A stretch of 64,000 nucleotides of DNA from Rhodospirillales bacterium (GTDB lineage Bacteria > Pseudomonadota > Alphaproteobacteria > Rhodospirillales > Shumkoniaceae). Numbering within the stretch: position 1 is the stretch's first letter; each line of letters begins with the position of its first letter. This document shows positions 17,868-26,386 of the stretch, piece by piece. The notes under the pieces were generated by a model. The model was not told where the DNA came from. It was given only the letters and a program-made list of their open reading frames with translations, and made no database searches. The stretch lies in assembly GCA_014859895.1 (NCBI GenBank), contig JACZKS010000009.1, forward strand, positions 1 through 64,000. The letters run 5' to 3'. The position numbers and the translations under genes are program-made.

Positions 17868-17874
17868 GTGGACC

Positions 17875-18393
17875 ATGATGAACACCCTCAAAACCGTTGA
17901 CCGCTTGCTGGGCACGGCGCTGCGCGTCTTTTGCGTCGCCAACCTGCTGACGCTGACCGCGATTCTTGGCGCGGTCGTGTTCATCCGTTTCTTCCCCATC
18001 GCCAAGCTGAGCTGGTCGGACGAAATCATCGAATGGCTGATGGCGTCCCTCATCTTCATGGCGGCAGCGGCGCTGTGGCGCGAGAATGACCACTTCAAGA
18101 TCGACGCCCTGGCTCGGCTCCTGGCAGGTACCACCTTTGGCCGTCTGTTCTGGCTGGGCCTGGAAATCCTCACCGCCGTCTTCATCCTGCTTTTCGCCCA
18201 GTACAGCCTCGACCTGACGCTGTCGGTGGGCCGCACCTCGCCAATCCTGTCGTGGCCGGTGACATGGTGGTACGCCCCGATGCCAACAGCCGGCTTCATC
18301 ATGCTCGCCTATTCGGTGCGCAACATCGTCCAGGGCTTTCGCGCCGTCGTCGATGGCTTTAAACAGGGGGCCGACCGGCCCGGCGCCGCGTAG
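17875..18393 (+). CDS. TRAP transporter small permease (DctQ)
   Basis: A 172-residue inner-membrane protein with four hydrophobic helices and the DctQ pattern LSWSDEIIEWLMASLIFMAAAALWREND. It begins ATGATG at 17875, eight bases after dctM. It completes the transporter encoded by 15541-18393. The basic, Gly/Pro-rich tail (KQGADRPGAA) is cytoplasmic. An IclR-type regulator follows after 27 bp on the same strand. Confidence 0.9.
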   Translation: MMNTLKTVDRLLGTALRVFCVANLLTLTAILGAVVFIRFFPIAKLSWSDEIIEWLMASLIFMAAAALWRENDHFKIDALARLLAGTTFGRLFWLGLEILTAVFILLFAQYSLDLTLSVGRTSPILSWPVTWWYAPMPTAGFIMLAYSVRNIVQGFRAVVDGFKQGADRPGAA

Positions 18394-18420
18394 GCGCGGG
18401 ACGGCAGGGAGATACCTTCC

Positions 18421-19188
18421 ATGAGCACGCTGCAAAAAGCCTTCACCATCGTCGAGACCGTGGTCGCCCGCCAGTCGGCCGGCATGACGTTCGCCGAGGT
18501 CGTGGCGGCCACCAAGACGCCCAAGGCCAGCGCCCACCGCATCCTCAAAGAGCTGGTGGCGATGGGGGTGCTGACCTTCGCGCCCAACACGGCGCGCTAC
18601 CGTGGCAGCCTCAAGCTGGCAGGCTTTGGCTGCCAGGTGACCGCCAACCTTGATCTTCGGATCCTCGGCCATCCGCACCTCGAAGCCCTGCACGAGGCTA
18701 CCCATCACACCGCCACGCTGGGCATCCGCGACGGCGATGCCGGGGTCTATGTCGACAAGATCGAGACGCAGGATTACGGCATCAAACTGTTTTCCGAAGT
18801 GGGCAAGCGTTTCCCGCTTCATTGTACGGCCATGGGCAAGTCGCTGCTCGCCTTCGCCCGCAAGGAGGACCGGGAGCGTTTCCTGGCCCAGCCTTTGGAA
18901 GCCATCACCTCGAAGACAATCGTAGACCCGGTCAAGCTCCGGGAGGAACTCGCCTCCGTACGCAAGGAGGGGTTCGCGCTTGACCGGGAAGAGATCACGC
19001 GTGGCGTGATATGTGTGGCGGCGCCGATCTTCGGCTCCCCGGACGACGTGGTCGGCGCCGTCAGCATCGCATTTCCAAGCTATATATGCAGCGACCGCAG
19101 CATCGAGGCCGAGATCGAGGCGGTGCGCCGCCAGGCCGCGGCCATTTCCGGTGCGCTGGTCAGAGGACAAGGGGACAAGACAGCATGA
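18421..19188 (+). CDS. IclR family transcriptional regulator
   Basis: A 255-residue regulator. The N-terminal winged helix-turn-helix (about 1-70; FAEVVAATKTPKASAHRILKEL) is followed by the IclR effector domain with VYVDKIETQDYGIKLFSEVG, PLHCTAMGKSLLAF and the late GAVSIAFPSYI. It should sense a small organic acid and control this catabolic operon. A GGGAG ribosome site precedes ATG 18421. The stop overlaps the next start (ATGA at 19185), so it is translated with the SDR downstream, which is unusual for a local regulator and implies autoregulation. A candidate operator is the GGAAC-N3-GTTCC palindrome at 15332. Confidence 0.93.
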   Translation: MSTLQKAFTIVETVVARQSAGMTFAEVVAATKTPKASAHRILKELVAMGVLTFAPNTARYRGSLKLAGFGCQVTANLDLRILGHPHLEALHEATHHTATLGIRDGDAGVYVDKIETQDYGIKLFSEVGKRFPLHCTAMGKSLLAFARKEDRERFLAQPLEAITSKTIVDPVKLREELASVRKEGFALDREEITRGVICVAAPIFGSPDDVVGAVSIAFPSYICSDRSIEAEIEAVRRQAAAISGALVRGQGDKTA

Positions 19189-19955
19189 TTCTGGATACCT
19201 TCAGCCTGGCCGGTCGCACCGGCATCGTCACCGGCGCCAGCCGCGGCATTGGCGCCGCCCTGGCCCAGGCCATCTGCGAGGCCGGCGCCAACGTGGTGAT
19301 CGCCGATATCCTGGAGGACAAGGCCAAGGAGACCGCCGCGGCCATTAGCAAGCTAGGTGGCGGGCGCGCCATCGGCACCGTCGTCGACATGCGCTCGCGA
19401 ACCAGCATCCAGGCCCTGGTCGACACCACGGTCAAGGAGTTCGGCACCGTCGACATCCTGTTCAACAACGCCGGCACCATCCACCGTACGCCCTGCGAGG
19501 ACTTCGACGCCGACGTCTTCGAAGAAGAAATCAAGGTCAACCTGACCGGCCCGTTCCTGCTGTCGCAGGCCTGCGCGCGTGTGATGATCGCCCACAAGCA
19601 CAAGGGCAAGATCGTCAACACCGGCTCGCTGCTGGCTGTGCAGGGCGGCCGCACGGTGCCTGCCTACGCCGCCTCCAAGGGCGGCCTGGTGCAGGTCACC
19701 AAGACCATGTGCAACGACTGGGCGAAGTACAACATCCTGGTCAACGCCATCGGTCCCGGCTGGGTCGAGACCGATAACACGGCGCCGTTGCGCGCCAATA
19801 CCGAGCGCTACGAGCACATCACCGAGCGCATACCGCTCGGCCGCTGGGCGAAGCCCGCCGACCTGATGGGCGTGGCCGTCTTCCTGGCCTCCGACGCGTC
19901 GGACTACATTACCGGCCAGATCATCTTCGTCGATGGCGGCTGGCTGGCCTTTTAG
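19185..19955 (+). CDS. SDR family oxidoreductase
   Basis: A 256-residue classical short-chain dehydrogenase: TGASRGIG cofactor motif, NNAGT, active-site YAASK (PAYAASKGGLV) and C-terminal IIFVDGGWLAF. ATG 19185 overlaps the IclR stop codon (ATGA). The Asp in the VVIADI segment at the end of beta2 suggests NAD preference. It is the first of three SDRs in this unit and probably oxidises the imported hydroxy or sugar acid, or a later intermediate. Confidence 0.92.
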   Translation: MILDTFSLAGRTGIVTGASRGIGAALAQAICEAGANVVIADILEDKAKETAAAISKLGGGRAIGTVVDMRSRTSIQALVDTTVKEFGTVDILFNNAGTIHRTPCEDFDADVFEEEIKVNLTGPFLLSQACARVMIAHKHKGKIVNTGSLLAVQGGRTVPAYAASKGGLVQVTKTMCNDWAKYNILVNAIGPGWVETDNTAPLRANTERYEHITERIPLGRWAKPADLMGVAVFLASDASDYITGQIIFVDGGWLAF

Positions 19956-20003
19956 GCCGCCCATCGCGCCATCGGCACCTACTTTTCGAAAGGAGAACAA
20001 GCT

Positions 20004-20393
20004 GTGACCTACACCGCCAACAAGAAATCCAAATACTGCCATACCATCAAGGACATCCCGCTGGTGCCGCTGACCGCGGCGTCGAGCACCCGCTTCCTGG
20101 CCAGCGACGGCGCCCTGCTCAGCTTCATCGAAAACCCACCTGGCACCGAGTTTCCGATGCACAGCCACCCCGCCGTGCAGATCCTGATCATCCTCGAAGG
20201 CAGCGAGATGCACACCTGCGGCGATGAGACCTTCCTGATGGAAGCCGGCGACGTCTGCATCCATCCGTCCAATACCGTCCACGGCGGCAAGACGACCACC
20301 GGCTTCAAGGGCATCGACGTCTTCATTCCGCCGCGCGAGGACTACTTGGAACTGATGGCCAAGCACGGCCTGCCCATCAAGCACGTGAAGTAG
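20004..20393 (+). CDS. Cupin domain protein
   Basis: A 129-residue single-domain cupin starting at GTG 20004, with AAAGGAG nine bases upstream. It carries cupin motif 1 (MHSHPAVQILIILEGSEMHTCG: two His and a Glu for metal binding) and motif 2 (AGDVCIHPSNTVHGGKT, with the third His). Such small cupins act as isomerases, lyases or dioxygenases on sugar acids or carboxylates, or as effector sensors. Between two SDR genes in a TRAP operon, a sugar-acid isomerase-like role is plausible but unproven. A hairpin with a U-rich tail follows. Confidence 0.88.
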   Translation: MTYTANKKSKYCHTIKDIPLVPLTAASSTRFLASDGALLSFIENPPGTEFPMHSHPAVQILIILEGSEMHTCGDETFLMEAGDVCIHPSNTVHGGKTTTGFKGIDVFIPPREDYLELMAKHGLPIKHVK

Positions 20394-20411
20394 ACTCCAC
20401 TCGACCTGGAA

Positions 20412-20456
20412 GGAGGACGGCAGCCGGCCGCTTCCGGTTTCCGTCCTCCCGTTTTA
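20412..20456 (+). terminator. Probable rho-independent terminator or attenuator after the cupin gene
   Basis: GGAGGACGG (20412-20420) pairs perfectly with CCGTCCTCC (20441-20449) across a 20-nt loop that contains its own small CCGG/CCGG stem, followed by CGTTTTA. It lies in the 148-bp gap between cupin and the second SDR and may end or reduce transcription at the cupin. Confidence 0.6.
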
Positions 20457-20541
20457 TGTCTTAGACTTCTATTCCGTTTCCGGCCCCGGGCGTGCCGCCA
20501 TTGGCGCCGCCCGGTGTTGGTTTTTGTCGAGGAGCAATACC

Positions 20542-21312
20542 ATGAAAAATTATCTAGCGGACCTGGCCGGCAAGGCCGTCCTGGTCACCGGCTCATCCAC
20601 CGGCATCGGCGCCGCCGTCGCCCAGGGCTTCTCTGCCTGCGGAGCCCGTGTCGCCGTCCACTGCAACCGAAGCCGCGCCGAGGGCGAAAAGGTGGTGGCC
20701 GAGATCAGGAAGGAGAGAGGCGAGGCCGTCCTGCTTCAAGGCGATCTCAGCCTATCGACCGAGGCCAGGCGGGTGGTCGAGGAAACGGTGGCCGCCTTCG
20801 GACGCATCGACGTGCTGGTCAACAACGTCGGCGGCCTGGTGCAGCGCACCATGGCGGTTGATAACGAGGACGATGTCGTCGACGCCATCATCGACCTCAA
20901 CATCCGCTCGGTAGTCGCGGCAACGCGCGCCGCCATCCCGCACTTCGAAAAGCAGGGTGGGGGCATCATCATCAATACCGGATCGGTGGCGGCCCGCCAC
21001 GGCGGCGGCCCCGGCGCTTCGGTCTACGCCGCCACCAAAGGTTTCGTGCACACGGTGACCAAGAGCTTGGCCAAGGAACTGGTCGGCAGCAACATCCGCG
21101 TCAATACCGTCTCGCCCGGCGCCATCTGGACGCCTTTCCACAAAGAGACCCCGGAAACGGCCGTCGAGCAATGGAAGAAGATGATCCCCATGGGCCGGCT
21201 GGGCACGCCCGAGGATCTGGTTGGGGCCTATCTTTTCCTGGCATCCGACTCGATGAGCGGCTACATCACCGGCCAGATCATCGACGTCAACGGCGGCATG
21301 GTCATGCCGTAA
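20542..21312 (+). CDS. SDR family oxidoreductase
   Basis: A 256-residue classical SDR: TGSSTGIG cofactor motif, NNVGG in place of NNAG, YAATK active site and C-terminal IIDVNGGMVMP. ATG 20542 has GAGGAG nine bases upstream; a TTG at 20524 is in frame but overlaps that site. It is clearly paralogous to the SDR at 35083-35844 (shared LAGKAVLVTGSSTGIG-like start, LNIRSVV, VSPGxIxTPFHE). The shared TPFH segment suggests a common substrate class for these two. The Asn-Val-Gly substitution is at the structural Asn motif but keeps the catalytic Asn region. Confidence 0.9.
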   Translation: MKNYLADLAGKAVLVTGSSTGIGAAVAQGFSACGARVAVHCNRSRAEGEKVVAEIRKERGEAVLLQGDLSLSTEARRVVEETVAAFGRIDVLVNNVGGLVQRTMAVDNEDDVVDAIIDLNIRSVVAATRAAIPHFEKQGGGIIINTGSVAARHGGGPGASVYAATKGFVHTVTKSLAKELVGSNIRVNTVSPGAIWTPFHKETPETAVEQWKKMIPMGRLGTPEDLVGAYLFLASDSMSGYITGQIIDVNGGMVMP

Positions 21313-21380
21313 GAGGCGATGGCGGGCCGTCCGCCCAAGTCGATGGCCCGCCCGCCCCCACTGCCAGCCGGAAGACCCCT

Positions 21381-22316
21381 TTGAATATCATCTTCACCGT
21401 CACCCTGCCCTTCTTTGCTTTGATCGGCTGCGGTTACGCGGCGGCGCGCCTGCGCATCTTTCCCGAGGCCGGTATCCCGGGGCTCAACGTCTTCGTCTGG
21501 TATTTCGCCCTGCCCGCGCTGGTGTTCCGTGCGCTCGCCCTGCGGCCATTGGCCGAGATCATCGACATTCCCTATATCGCGGCATGGGCCGTCGGCGGCT
21601 GGGCCGTCTATATCGTGACCGCCGGGTTGGCCCGCCTGTTGTTCAAGCTGCCGCTTGGCGCCGCCCTATTGCAGGGACAGGGGGCGGAGCTTTCCAACAT
21701 CGGCTACATGGGCCTGCCGATGCTGATCGCCCTGTTTGGCGAACAGGCGACGGTGCCGGCGGTGCTGGCCATGTTGACCGACATGGTCTTGGTGCAGACG
21801 CCGACCATGGCGCTCCTCGAAGTGGCGCGCAGCCGCGACGGCCACCCGGCAGCTACCGCATGGAAGGTGATCAAGGGCTTCGCCACCAATCCGCTGGTCA
21901 TCGCGGTGGTGGCGGGCGGCGCCGTGGCGGCCTTGCGGATCGAGCTGCCGGCGTCCGTCGACGCCTTCACCGAACTGCTGGGGCGGGCCGCCGGCCCCTG
22001 CGCGCTGTTCGCCATCGGAGCCAAACTGGCCGGCCAGCCGGTGGCCCATCGTTTCGGAGAGGTGGCGCTGATGGCCGCCGGCAAGCTGGTTCTCCATCCG
22101 CTGGCGATCCTGGCAACGATGGCGCTGACCTTTGGGATTGAGACAGAGCGCACCACCATCGCGGTGCTGGCCGCCGCCCTGCCGATCGGCGGAAATGTCT
22201 TTGTCGTCGCCCAGAGTTTCGGTATTTACGCAGCTCGGACGTCCACCGCCATCCTGGTGTCGACGGCGGTTGCCGTGGTGACGTTTTCATTGTTGGCCGG
22301 CCTGCTGGCGCCGTGA
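21381..22316 (+). CDS. AEC family transporter (auxin efflux carrier/malonate carrier type)
   Basis: A 311-residue membrane protein with about ten helices, beginning FTVTLPFFALIGCGYAAARL and containing AGIPGLNVFVWYFALPALVFRALA, a pattern typical of AEC/MdcF-like carriers. There is no ATG at the expected N-terminus. TTG 21381, after a GGAAG site, gives the natural start MNIIFTV. AEC members transport small carboxylates such as malonate or malate. Here it may export an end product or provide a second uptake route beside the TRAP system. Stop and next gene are separated by 47 bp. Confidence 0.88.
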   Translation: MNIIFTVTLPFFALIGCGYAAARLRIFPEAGIPGLNVFVWYFALPALVFRALALRPLAEIIDIPYIAAWAVGGWAVYIVTAGLARLLFKLPLGAALLQGQGAELSNIGYMGLPMLIALFGEQATVPAVLAMLTDMVLVQTPTMALLEVARSRDGHPAATAWKVIKGFATNPLVIAVVAGGAVAALRIELPASVDAFTELLGRAAGPCALFAIGAKLAGQPVAHRFGEVALMAAGKLVLHPLAILATMALTFGIETERTTIAVLAAALPIGGNVFVVAQSFGIYAARTSTAILVSTAVAVVTFSLLAGLLAP

Positions 22317-22363
22317 CGAACGGCGTGGCCGGCAAGGGGCAAACCCATGAGGAGGAAGCAAGC

Positions 22364-23107
22364 ATGAGCGGCAGACTGGCAGGAAAGACCATCTTCGCGA
22401 CGGCCTCTGGACAGGGCATCGGGCGAGCCACGGCGCTGGCTTTCGCGCGCGAGGGAGCCCAAGTGTGGGCCACCGACATCAACGAGAAATCGCTGGCCAC
22501 CCTGGCGGCCGAGAGCCCCAACATCATGACGCGGCGCCTCGACGTCACCGACCCCGCGGCCATCCAAGCGATTGCTGCCGAGCTGGGCGCCGTCGACGTC
22601 ATCTTCAACGCCGCCGGCTATGTGGCCAACGGCACCATCCTGGAATGCGACGAGAAGGACTGGGACCTTTCCTTCGACATCAACGTCAAGTCGATGTACC
22701 GCGTGATCAGGGCGTTCCTGCCGGCGATGATCGCGGCGGGCGGCGGCGCCATCGTCAACATCTCGTCGGTGGCCAGCGCCATTACCGGCGTTCCCAACCG
22801 CTTCGTCTATGGCACCACCAAGGCCGCCGTCACCGGCCTGACCAAGATGATCGCCCGCGATTTTGTGGGTAACGGCATCCGCTGCAACGCGGTGTGCCCC
22901 GGCACCATCGATTCGCCGTCCTTGAACGAACGGATGGCCGCCGCCGGCAACTACGAGGCGGTGCGCGCCAGCTTCATGGAACGCCAGCCGATGAAGCGCC
23001 TGGGCACGCCCGAGGAAGTGGCCATGCTGTGCGTCTACCTGGCCTCCGATGAGGCCGCTTTCGCCACGGGCCAGACCTGGACGCTCGACGGCGGCTGGAC
23101 GATGTGA
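22364..23107 (+). CDS. SDR family oxidoreductase
   Basis: A 247-residue SDR similar to human DHRS6/BDH2-like and 2-keto-3-deoxy-fuconate dehydrogenase-like enzymes: cofactor motif TASGQGIG, NAAGY, YGTTK active site (FVYGTTKAAV) and a short C-terminus QTWTLDGGWTM. The Asp in VWATDIN suggests NAD. ATG 22364 follows GAGGAAG. Its last 36 bases (23070-23105) recur nearly unchanged at 29250-29285, just past the next gene module. It is the last gene of the 15541 unit. Confidence 0.9.
   Translation: MSGRLAGKTIFATASGQGIGRATALAFAREGAQVWATDINEKSLATLAAESPNIMTRRLDVTDPAAIQAIAAELGAVDVIFNAAGYVANGTILECDEKDWDLSFDINVKSMYRVIRAFLPAMIAAGGGAIVNISSVASAITGVPNRFVYGTTKAAVTGLTKMIARDFVGNGIRCNAVCPGTIDSPSLNERMAAAGNYEAVRASFMERQPMKRLGTPEEVAMLCVYLASDEAAFATGQTWTLDGGWTM
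23070..23105 (+). repeat. Direct repeat, copy 1 (inside the SDR 3' end)
   Basis: These 36 bases encode the C-terminal QTWTLDGGWTM of the SDR. They match 29250-29285 at 34 of 36 positions. The two copies flank the 6.1-kb regulator/lyase/TRAP module and mark its borders. Confidence 0.9.
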
Positions 23108-23181
23108 CAGTTGGCGCATCCGAAACGCCAACCAGCAGCCGCACCTACGCCGGGCAGCGCCGCAACGCAAAGGATGTCACT

Positions 23182-23204
23182 GGACGTTCCTACCCGGGAC
23201 GTCC
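23182..23204. terminator. Weak hairpin between convergent genes
   Basis: GGACGTTCC and GGGACGTCC form a 9-bp stem with one G-U pair around a 5-nt loop. It lies in the 122-bp gap between the SDR (ends 23107) and the convergent activator gene (ends 23230). There is no U-tract, so termination is uncertain. Confidence 0.3.
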
Positions 23205-23229
23205 GGTGTGATTGCCCGCCGTTACGAGA

Positions 23230-25167
23230 TCAAAGGCGTCGGCTTCTTTTCCCGAAGGGGCGTTCGGCATCGGCGAGGTCGGTAGTGCGCCGCCAAAGCG
23301 TCGTGCGGCTTACCCCAAGCTGTCGCGCGACTCGTTCGGTATCACCCCGAAATATCTTGCAAAGTTCCTGTACAACGGCGCCATTCTTGTCAGCGCGTTG
23401 GCCGTCGGCGGTAGTTTGCGCAGCGAAATCGCGGATGAAGACATCCTTGCCGATGGCCTCCAACACAGCCATCCGGCACTCGTGCTCCGTGCAGTCGGCG
23501 CCGGTGCGCAGCAGAACCGAAATCCGTTCGATCACATTCTGGAGTTCGCGCGCGTTGCCCGGCCAGGAATAGCGGCAGATGATCTCGACTATCGTGGCGC
23601 GAAGGGGAAGAAGGCATTCGGACAAATCCGGGTGCCGGTCGGACAGAAAGTGGAAGAACAATTTGGCGATGTCGTCGTGCCTCTCCCGGAGAGGGGGAAT
23701 TTCCACATGGAGGACGTTCAGCCGGTAAAACAGGTCCTCCCGAAAAACTCCCGCCGCAACGCCGTCGCGTAAATGGCGGTTGGAGGCGGAAATGACTCGC
23801 ACATCGATCGGGATCACGCGGTCGCCGCCGAGTCGCATCACTTCCTTTTCCTGAAGAACACGCAGCAGGCGCGCCTGGATGTGCAAGGGGATTTCCGCCA
23901 CCTCATCGAGGAAAATCGTGCCCCTGTGCGCGAGTTCGAAAAGGCCCATCTTGCCGCCCTTGCGCGATCCGGTAAACGCACCCTCCTCGTATCCAAATAA
24001 CTCGCTCTCCAACAGGGATTCCGGCAACGCGGCACAATTGACGGCGACGAAGGGGCCGTCGCGATAGCTGCTTTCATTGTGGATTCCCTGGGCGAACATC
24101 TCCTTGCCGACCCCGGTTTCGCCGAAGATATAGACGCTGAGCCCGCTGTCGGCGAACAGGCGTGCGTGCGCGACGGCAACACGCATGTTGTCGTCGACCG
24201 CCACAATATCGTCGAACCGAGTTCTGGCGGACAATCCCTTGTCTGCCAGCTTCGTGCGTATCCGGCCCTCGGCCTTCTGCAACTCGGATACCTTCTGAAA
24301 TGTCGTTACCGATCCCACCGCGTCGTCACTGACCACGATTGGAATCCGGTTGACCACCACCTTGGTCCCGTTGAGTTCTCGCAGGTGTCCGATCTGCGGC
24401 TTCAGACTTGATGTCAGCTCGGTATCCCCGATATCGGGAAGCGCTCCGGACATCGGCTTGCCTATGACATCCGAACGAGGCTTGGCCAATAGTTTTTCGG
24501 CTACGGGATTATAGGCGATCACCCGGCCGCCGCTGTCCGTGGCAACGATGCCGCCCCAGCTGTAATCGAGGACCGCCTGGAAAATCATCCGGCGCTCCTT
24601 TTCGCTCCGGATTTCCAAGGCCATGACCTTGGCATCCTTGATAGCGGCGGCGATGCTCTCCGGGCCTGGGTAGACCAACACTGACGGCAATCCGGCCTTC
24701 TCGGCAAGCCGATTGGCGAGGCTCGCCCCGACCACCACGTCGACACCCGAAGTCTGGAGACCGCGGCTCAGTTCCTCCTCGTCGGCAAATGAGACCTTGA
24801 CGATATCCATGTTCAGGCTTTCGCGCAGGACATCCGCGTAGCAGCGGGCATCCTTGTAGGTCGCGATGCCGATCCGCTCGCCAAGCCGTCTCGCCTTGGC
24901 AACGGCCGTGAGAATTTCGAACAGGCCGATGTCGATGATCTTCACCGGCACGTCGGCATGTTCCTTGATGAAGGTGCCATTGGCTCCCCCGCCCAGGAAC
25001 ATTTCGACCTTGTTCTCCCGGTAGTAGCGCTTCACGGTATCGACGATCTCGCCCATCAGCCCTTCGATGAAACACAGCTCGATATCTGGATCATCGACAT
25101 AGTCGAGCGCCTGGAACGCGAGAGCGTGCAGATGGTCATAGGTCAGAAGGCCGATTCTCACCGTCAT
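23230..25167 (-). CDS. Sigma-54-dependent activator with PrpR-type sensor domain
   Basis: A 645-residue enhancer-binding protein. Residues 1-180 resemble the PrpR N-terminal sensor domain (start MTVRIGLLTYDHLHALAFQA), 195-290 are PAS-like (GGIVATDSGGRVIAYNPVAEKLL), 320-555 form the AAA+ domain with Walker A GETGVGKE (349-356), the sigma-54 contact loop GAFTGS (396-401), Walker B GTIFLDE (416-422) and R-finger region, and 611-630 is a Fis-type helix-turn-helix. It probably senses a ligand related to the lyase substrate and activates the divergent operon at 25485. ATG 25167 is chosen because the sensor domain begins there and GGAG lies upstream; longer in-frame starts add only low-complexity sequence. 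Confidence 0.92.
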   Translation of the reverse strand: MTVRIGLLTYDHLHALAFQALDYVDDPDIELCFIEGLMGEIVDTVKRYYRENKVEMFLGGGANGTFIKEHADVPVKIIDIGLFEILTAVAKARRLGERIGIATYKDARCYADVLRESLNMDIVKVSFADEEELSRGLQTSGVDVVVGASLANRLAEKAGLPSVLVYPGPESIAAAIKDAKVMALEIRSEKERRMIFQAVLDYSWGGIVATDSGGRVIAYNPVAEKLLAKPRSDVIGKPMSGALPDIGDTELTSSLKPQIGHLRELNGTKVVVNRIPIVVSDDAVGSVTTFQKVSELQKAEGRIRTKLADKGLSARTRFDDIVAVDDNMRVAVAHARLFADSGLSVYIFGETGVGKEMFAQGIHNESSYRDGPFVAVNCAALPESLLESELFGYEEGAFTGSRKGGKMGLFELAHRGTIFLDEVAEIPLHIQARLLRVLQEKEVMRLGGDRVIPIDVRVISASNRHLRDGVAAGVFREDLFYRLNVLHVEIPPLRERHDDIAKLFFHFLSDRHPDLSECLLPLRATIVEIICRYSWPGNARELQNVIERISVLLRTGADCTEHECRMAVLEAIGKDVFIRDFAAQTTADGQRADKNGAVVQELCKIFRGDTERVARQLGVSRTTLWRRTTDLADAERPFGKRSRRL

Positions 25168-25356
25168 TTGGTCGCTCCGTTCCGGCCCCATGCGCGGGGC
25201 GCGCCACAGCCGGAGAGAAACGTGAACTGGCGGCAGGTCCGGAAACCCGCCGGCAATAGTTTCACAACCATGCATGGGAACGCAAGTTCGGCCCACGGTG
25301 CGGCGCCGCCCCCCCTCCGCGGTGCGCCGGAGGGGAGCGGCGCCGGTTCCGATATA

Positions 25357-25394
25357 ATGTTTCAAAAGCCGAAGAAGCTCGTAGAATGAAACAT
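25357..25394. promoter_or_regulatory. Inverted-repeat activator site (candidate UAS)
   Basis: ATGTTTCA (25357-25364) and TGAAACAT (25387-25394) are perfect 8-bp inverted arms with a 22-nt spacer, about 30 bp centre to centre (three helical turns). The site lies roughly 60 bp upstream of the -24/-12 promoter at 25437 and between the activator gene and its likely target. This is the arrangement expected for an enhancer bound by the divergent Fis-type activator. It sits in the 317-bp gene-free region 25168-25484. Confidence 0.7.
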
Positions 25395-25436
25395 GAAGGG
25401 CGATGAGGAAACGTTGTAAATCAATATGTTACATAA

Positions 25437-25451
25437 TGGCATGGCATTTGC
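25437..25451 (+). promoter_or_regulatory. Sigma-54 (-24/-12) promoter
   Basis: TGGCATGGCATTTGC has the TGGCA and TTGC blocks at the exact consensus spacing of TGGCAYRNNNNTTGC, with GG and GC ten bases apart. Transcription would start near 25463, giving a short leader before the lyase start at 25485. The adjacent sigma-54 activator gene strengthens the call. Confidence 0.85.
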
Positions 25452-25484
25452 GTTGTTCAGGAAAACTGACCAAGGGAGATGTCC

Positions 25485-26351
25485 ATGAAGAAAACGACCC
25501 AACTGAAAGCACTCCTCCGTGACCCCAAGCTGCTGGTGGCTCCAGGAGCCTATGACGTTCTCAGTGCGAAGATCATCGCCCAGTCCGGATTCGGGGCGGT
25601 CTACATGACCGGCTACGGCACCTCAGCCAGCGTCCTGGGCAAGCCCGACGTCGGCCTGCTCACCATGACCGAGATGGTCGCCCGGGCCGCGGCGATCGCG
25701 GACGCGGTCGACGTGCCGGTTCTGGCCGACGGCGACACCGGCTACGGGAATCCGTTGAATGTGATGCGCACGGTGCGGGAATACGAGAAGGCGGGCGTCT
25801 GCGCGATCCAACTCGAAGACCAGCTATTCCCCAAGAGATGCGGGCATATGCAGGGCCGTCGGGTCATTCCGATGGAAGAGATGGTGCAGAAGATCAAGGC
25901 GGCGGCGGATACCCGGCTGGACAGCGATTTCGTCATCATCGCCCGTACCGACGCGCGCACCAGCCTCGGCCTCGACGAGGCCCTGCGGCGCGGCAAGGCG
26001 TACGAGGAAGCCGGTGCCGACGTGATCTTCATCGAATCCCCCGAAGGGGTCGAGGAGATGCGCAGGATCACGGCGACGTTCCCCGATACCCCGACGCTGG
26101 CCAACATGCTGGAAGGGGGCCGCACGCCCAACCTGACCACCGAGGAACTCGAAGCCATGGGATTCGGGATCGCCATCTTCTGCACCGGACCGCTGTATGC
26201 GGCCGCGAAGGCGGTTTCCGACTACATGGTCGAACTGAAGACCCAGAAGACTACCCAGAAGCTGCTTCCGGAACTGATCACGTTCGAGGATTTCAACTCG
26301 CTGATTGGTCTTCCGGAATATAACTCGACCGAAAAACACTACAGTTCCTGA
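25485..26351 (+). CDS. Isocitrate lyase/PEP mutase superfamily lyase (2-methylisocitrate lyase-like)
   Basis: A 288-residue TIM-barrel enzyme. It has the superfamily metal motif VLADGDTGYGN (81-90) and the catalytic loop KRCGH (117-121), whose Cys is the general acid in C-C lyases; PEP mutases and oxaloacetate decarboxylases usually lack it. A reaction splitting a substituted malate or citrate (for example 2-methylisocitrate or 2,3-dimethylmalate) into pyruvate or glyoxylate plus an acid is expected. ATG 25485 is chosen over 25479 because GGGAG is well spaced from it. It is the first gene of a sigma-54-driven operon with a TRAP transporter. No prpC or prpD is present, which argues against the standard methylcitrate cycle. 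Confidence 0.88.
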   Translation: MKKTTQLKALLRDPKLLVAPGAYDVLSAKIIAQSGFGAVYMTGYGTSASVLGKPDVGLLTMTEMVARAAAIADAVDVPVLADGDTGYGNPLNVMRTVREYEKAGVCAIQLEDQLFPKRCGHMQGRRVIPMEEMVQKIKAAADTRLDSDFVIIARTDARTSLGLDEALRRGKAYEEAGADVIFIESPEGVEEMRRITATFPDTPTLANMLEGGRTPNLTTEELEAMGFGIAIFCTGPLYAAAKAVSDYMVELKTQKTTQKLLPELITFEDFNSLIGLPEYNSTEKHYSS

Positions 26352-26386
26352 AACGAAAATATAAAATATTATAGCAGGAGGATTCT

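Noticed and set aside
25357-25394. Transcription terminator reading of the ATGTTTCA/TGAAACAT repeat
   Set aside because: An 8-bp AT-rich stem with a 22-nt loop would be unstable as RNA and it lies in a divergent promoter gap; an enhancer site fits better.
25485-26351. Part of a standard methylcitrate (prp) cluster
   Set aside because: No methylcitrate synthase or dehydratase gene is present and the neighbours are TRAP genes.
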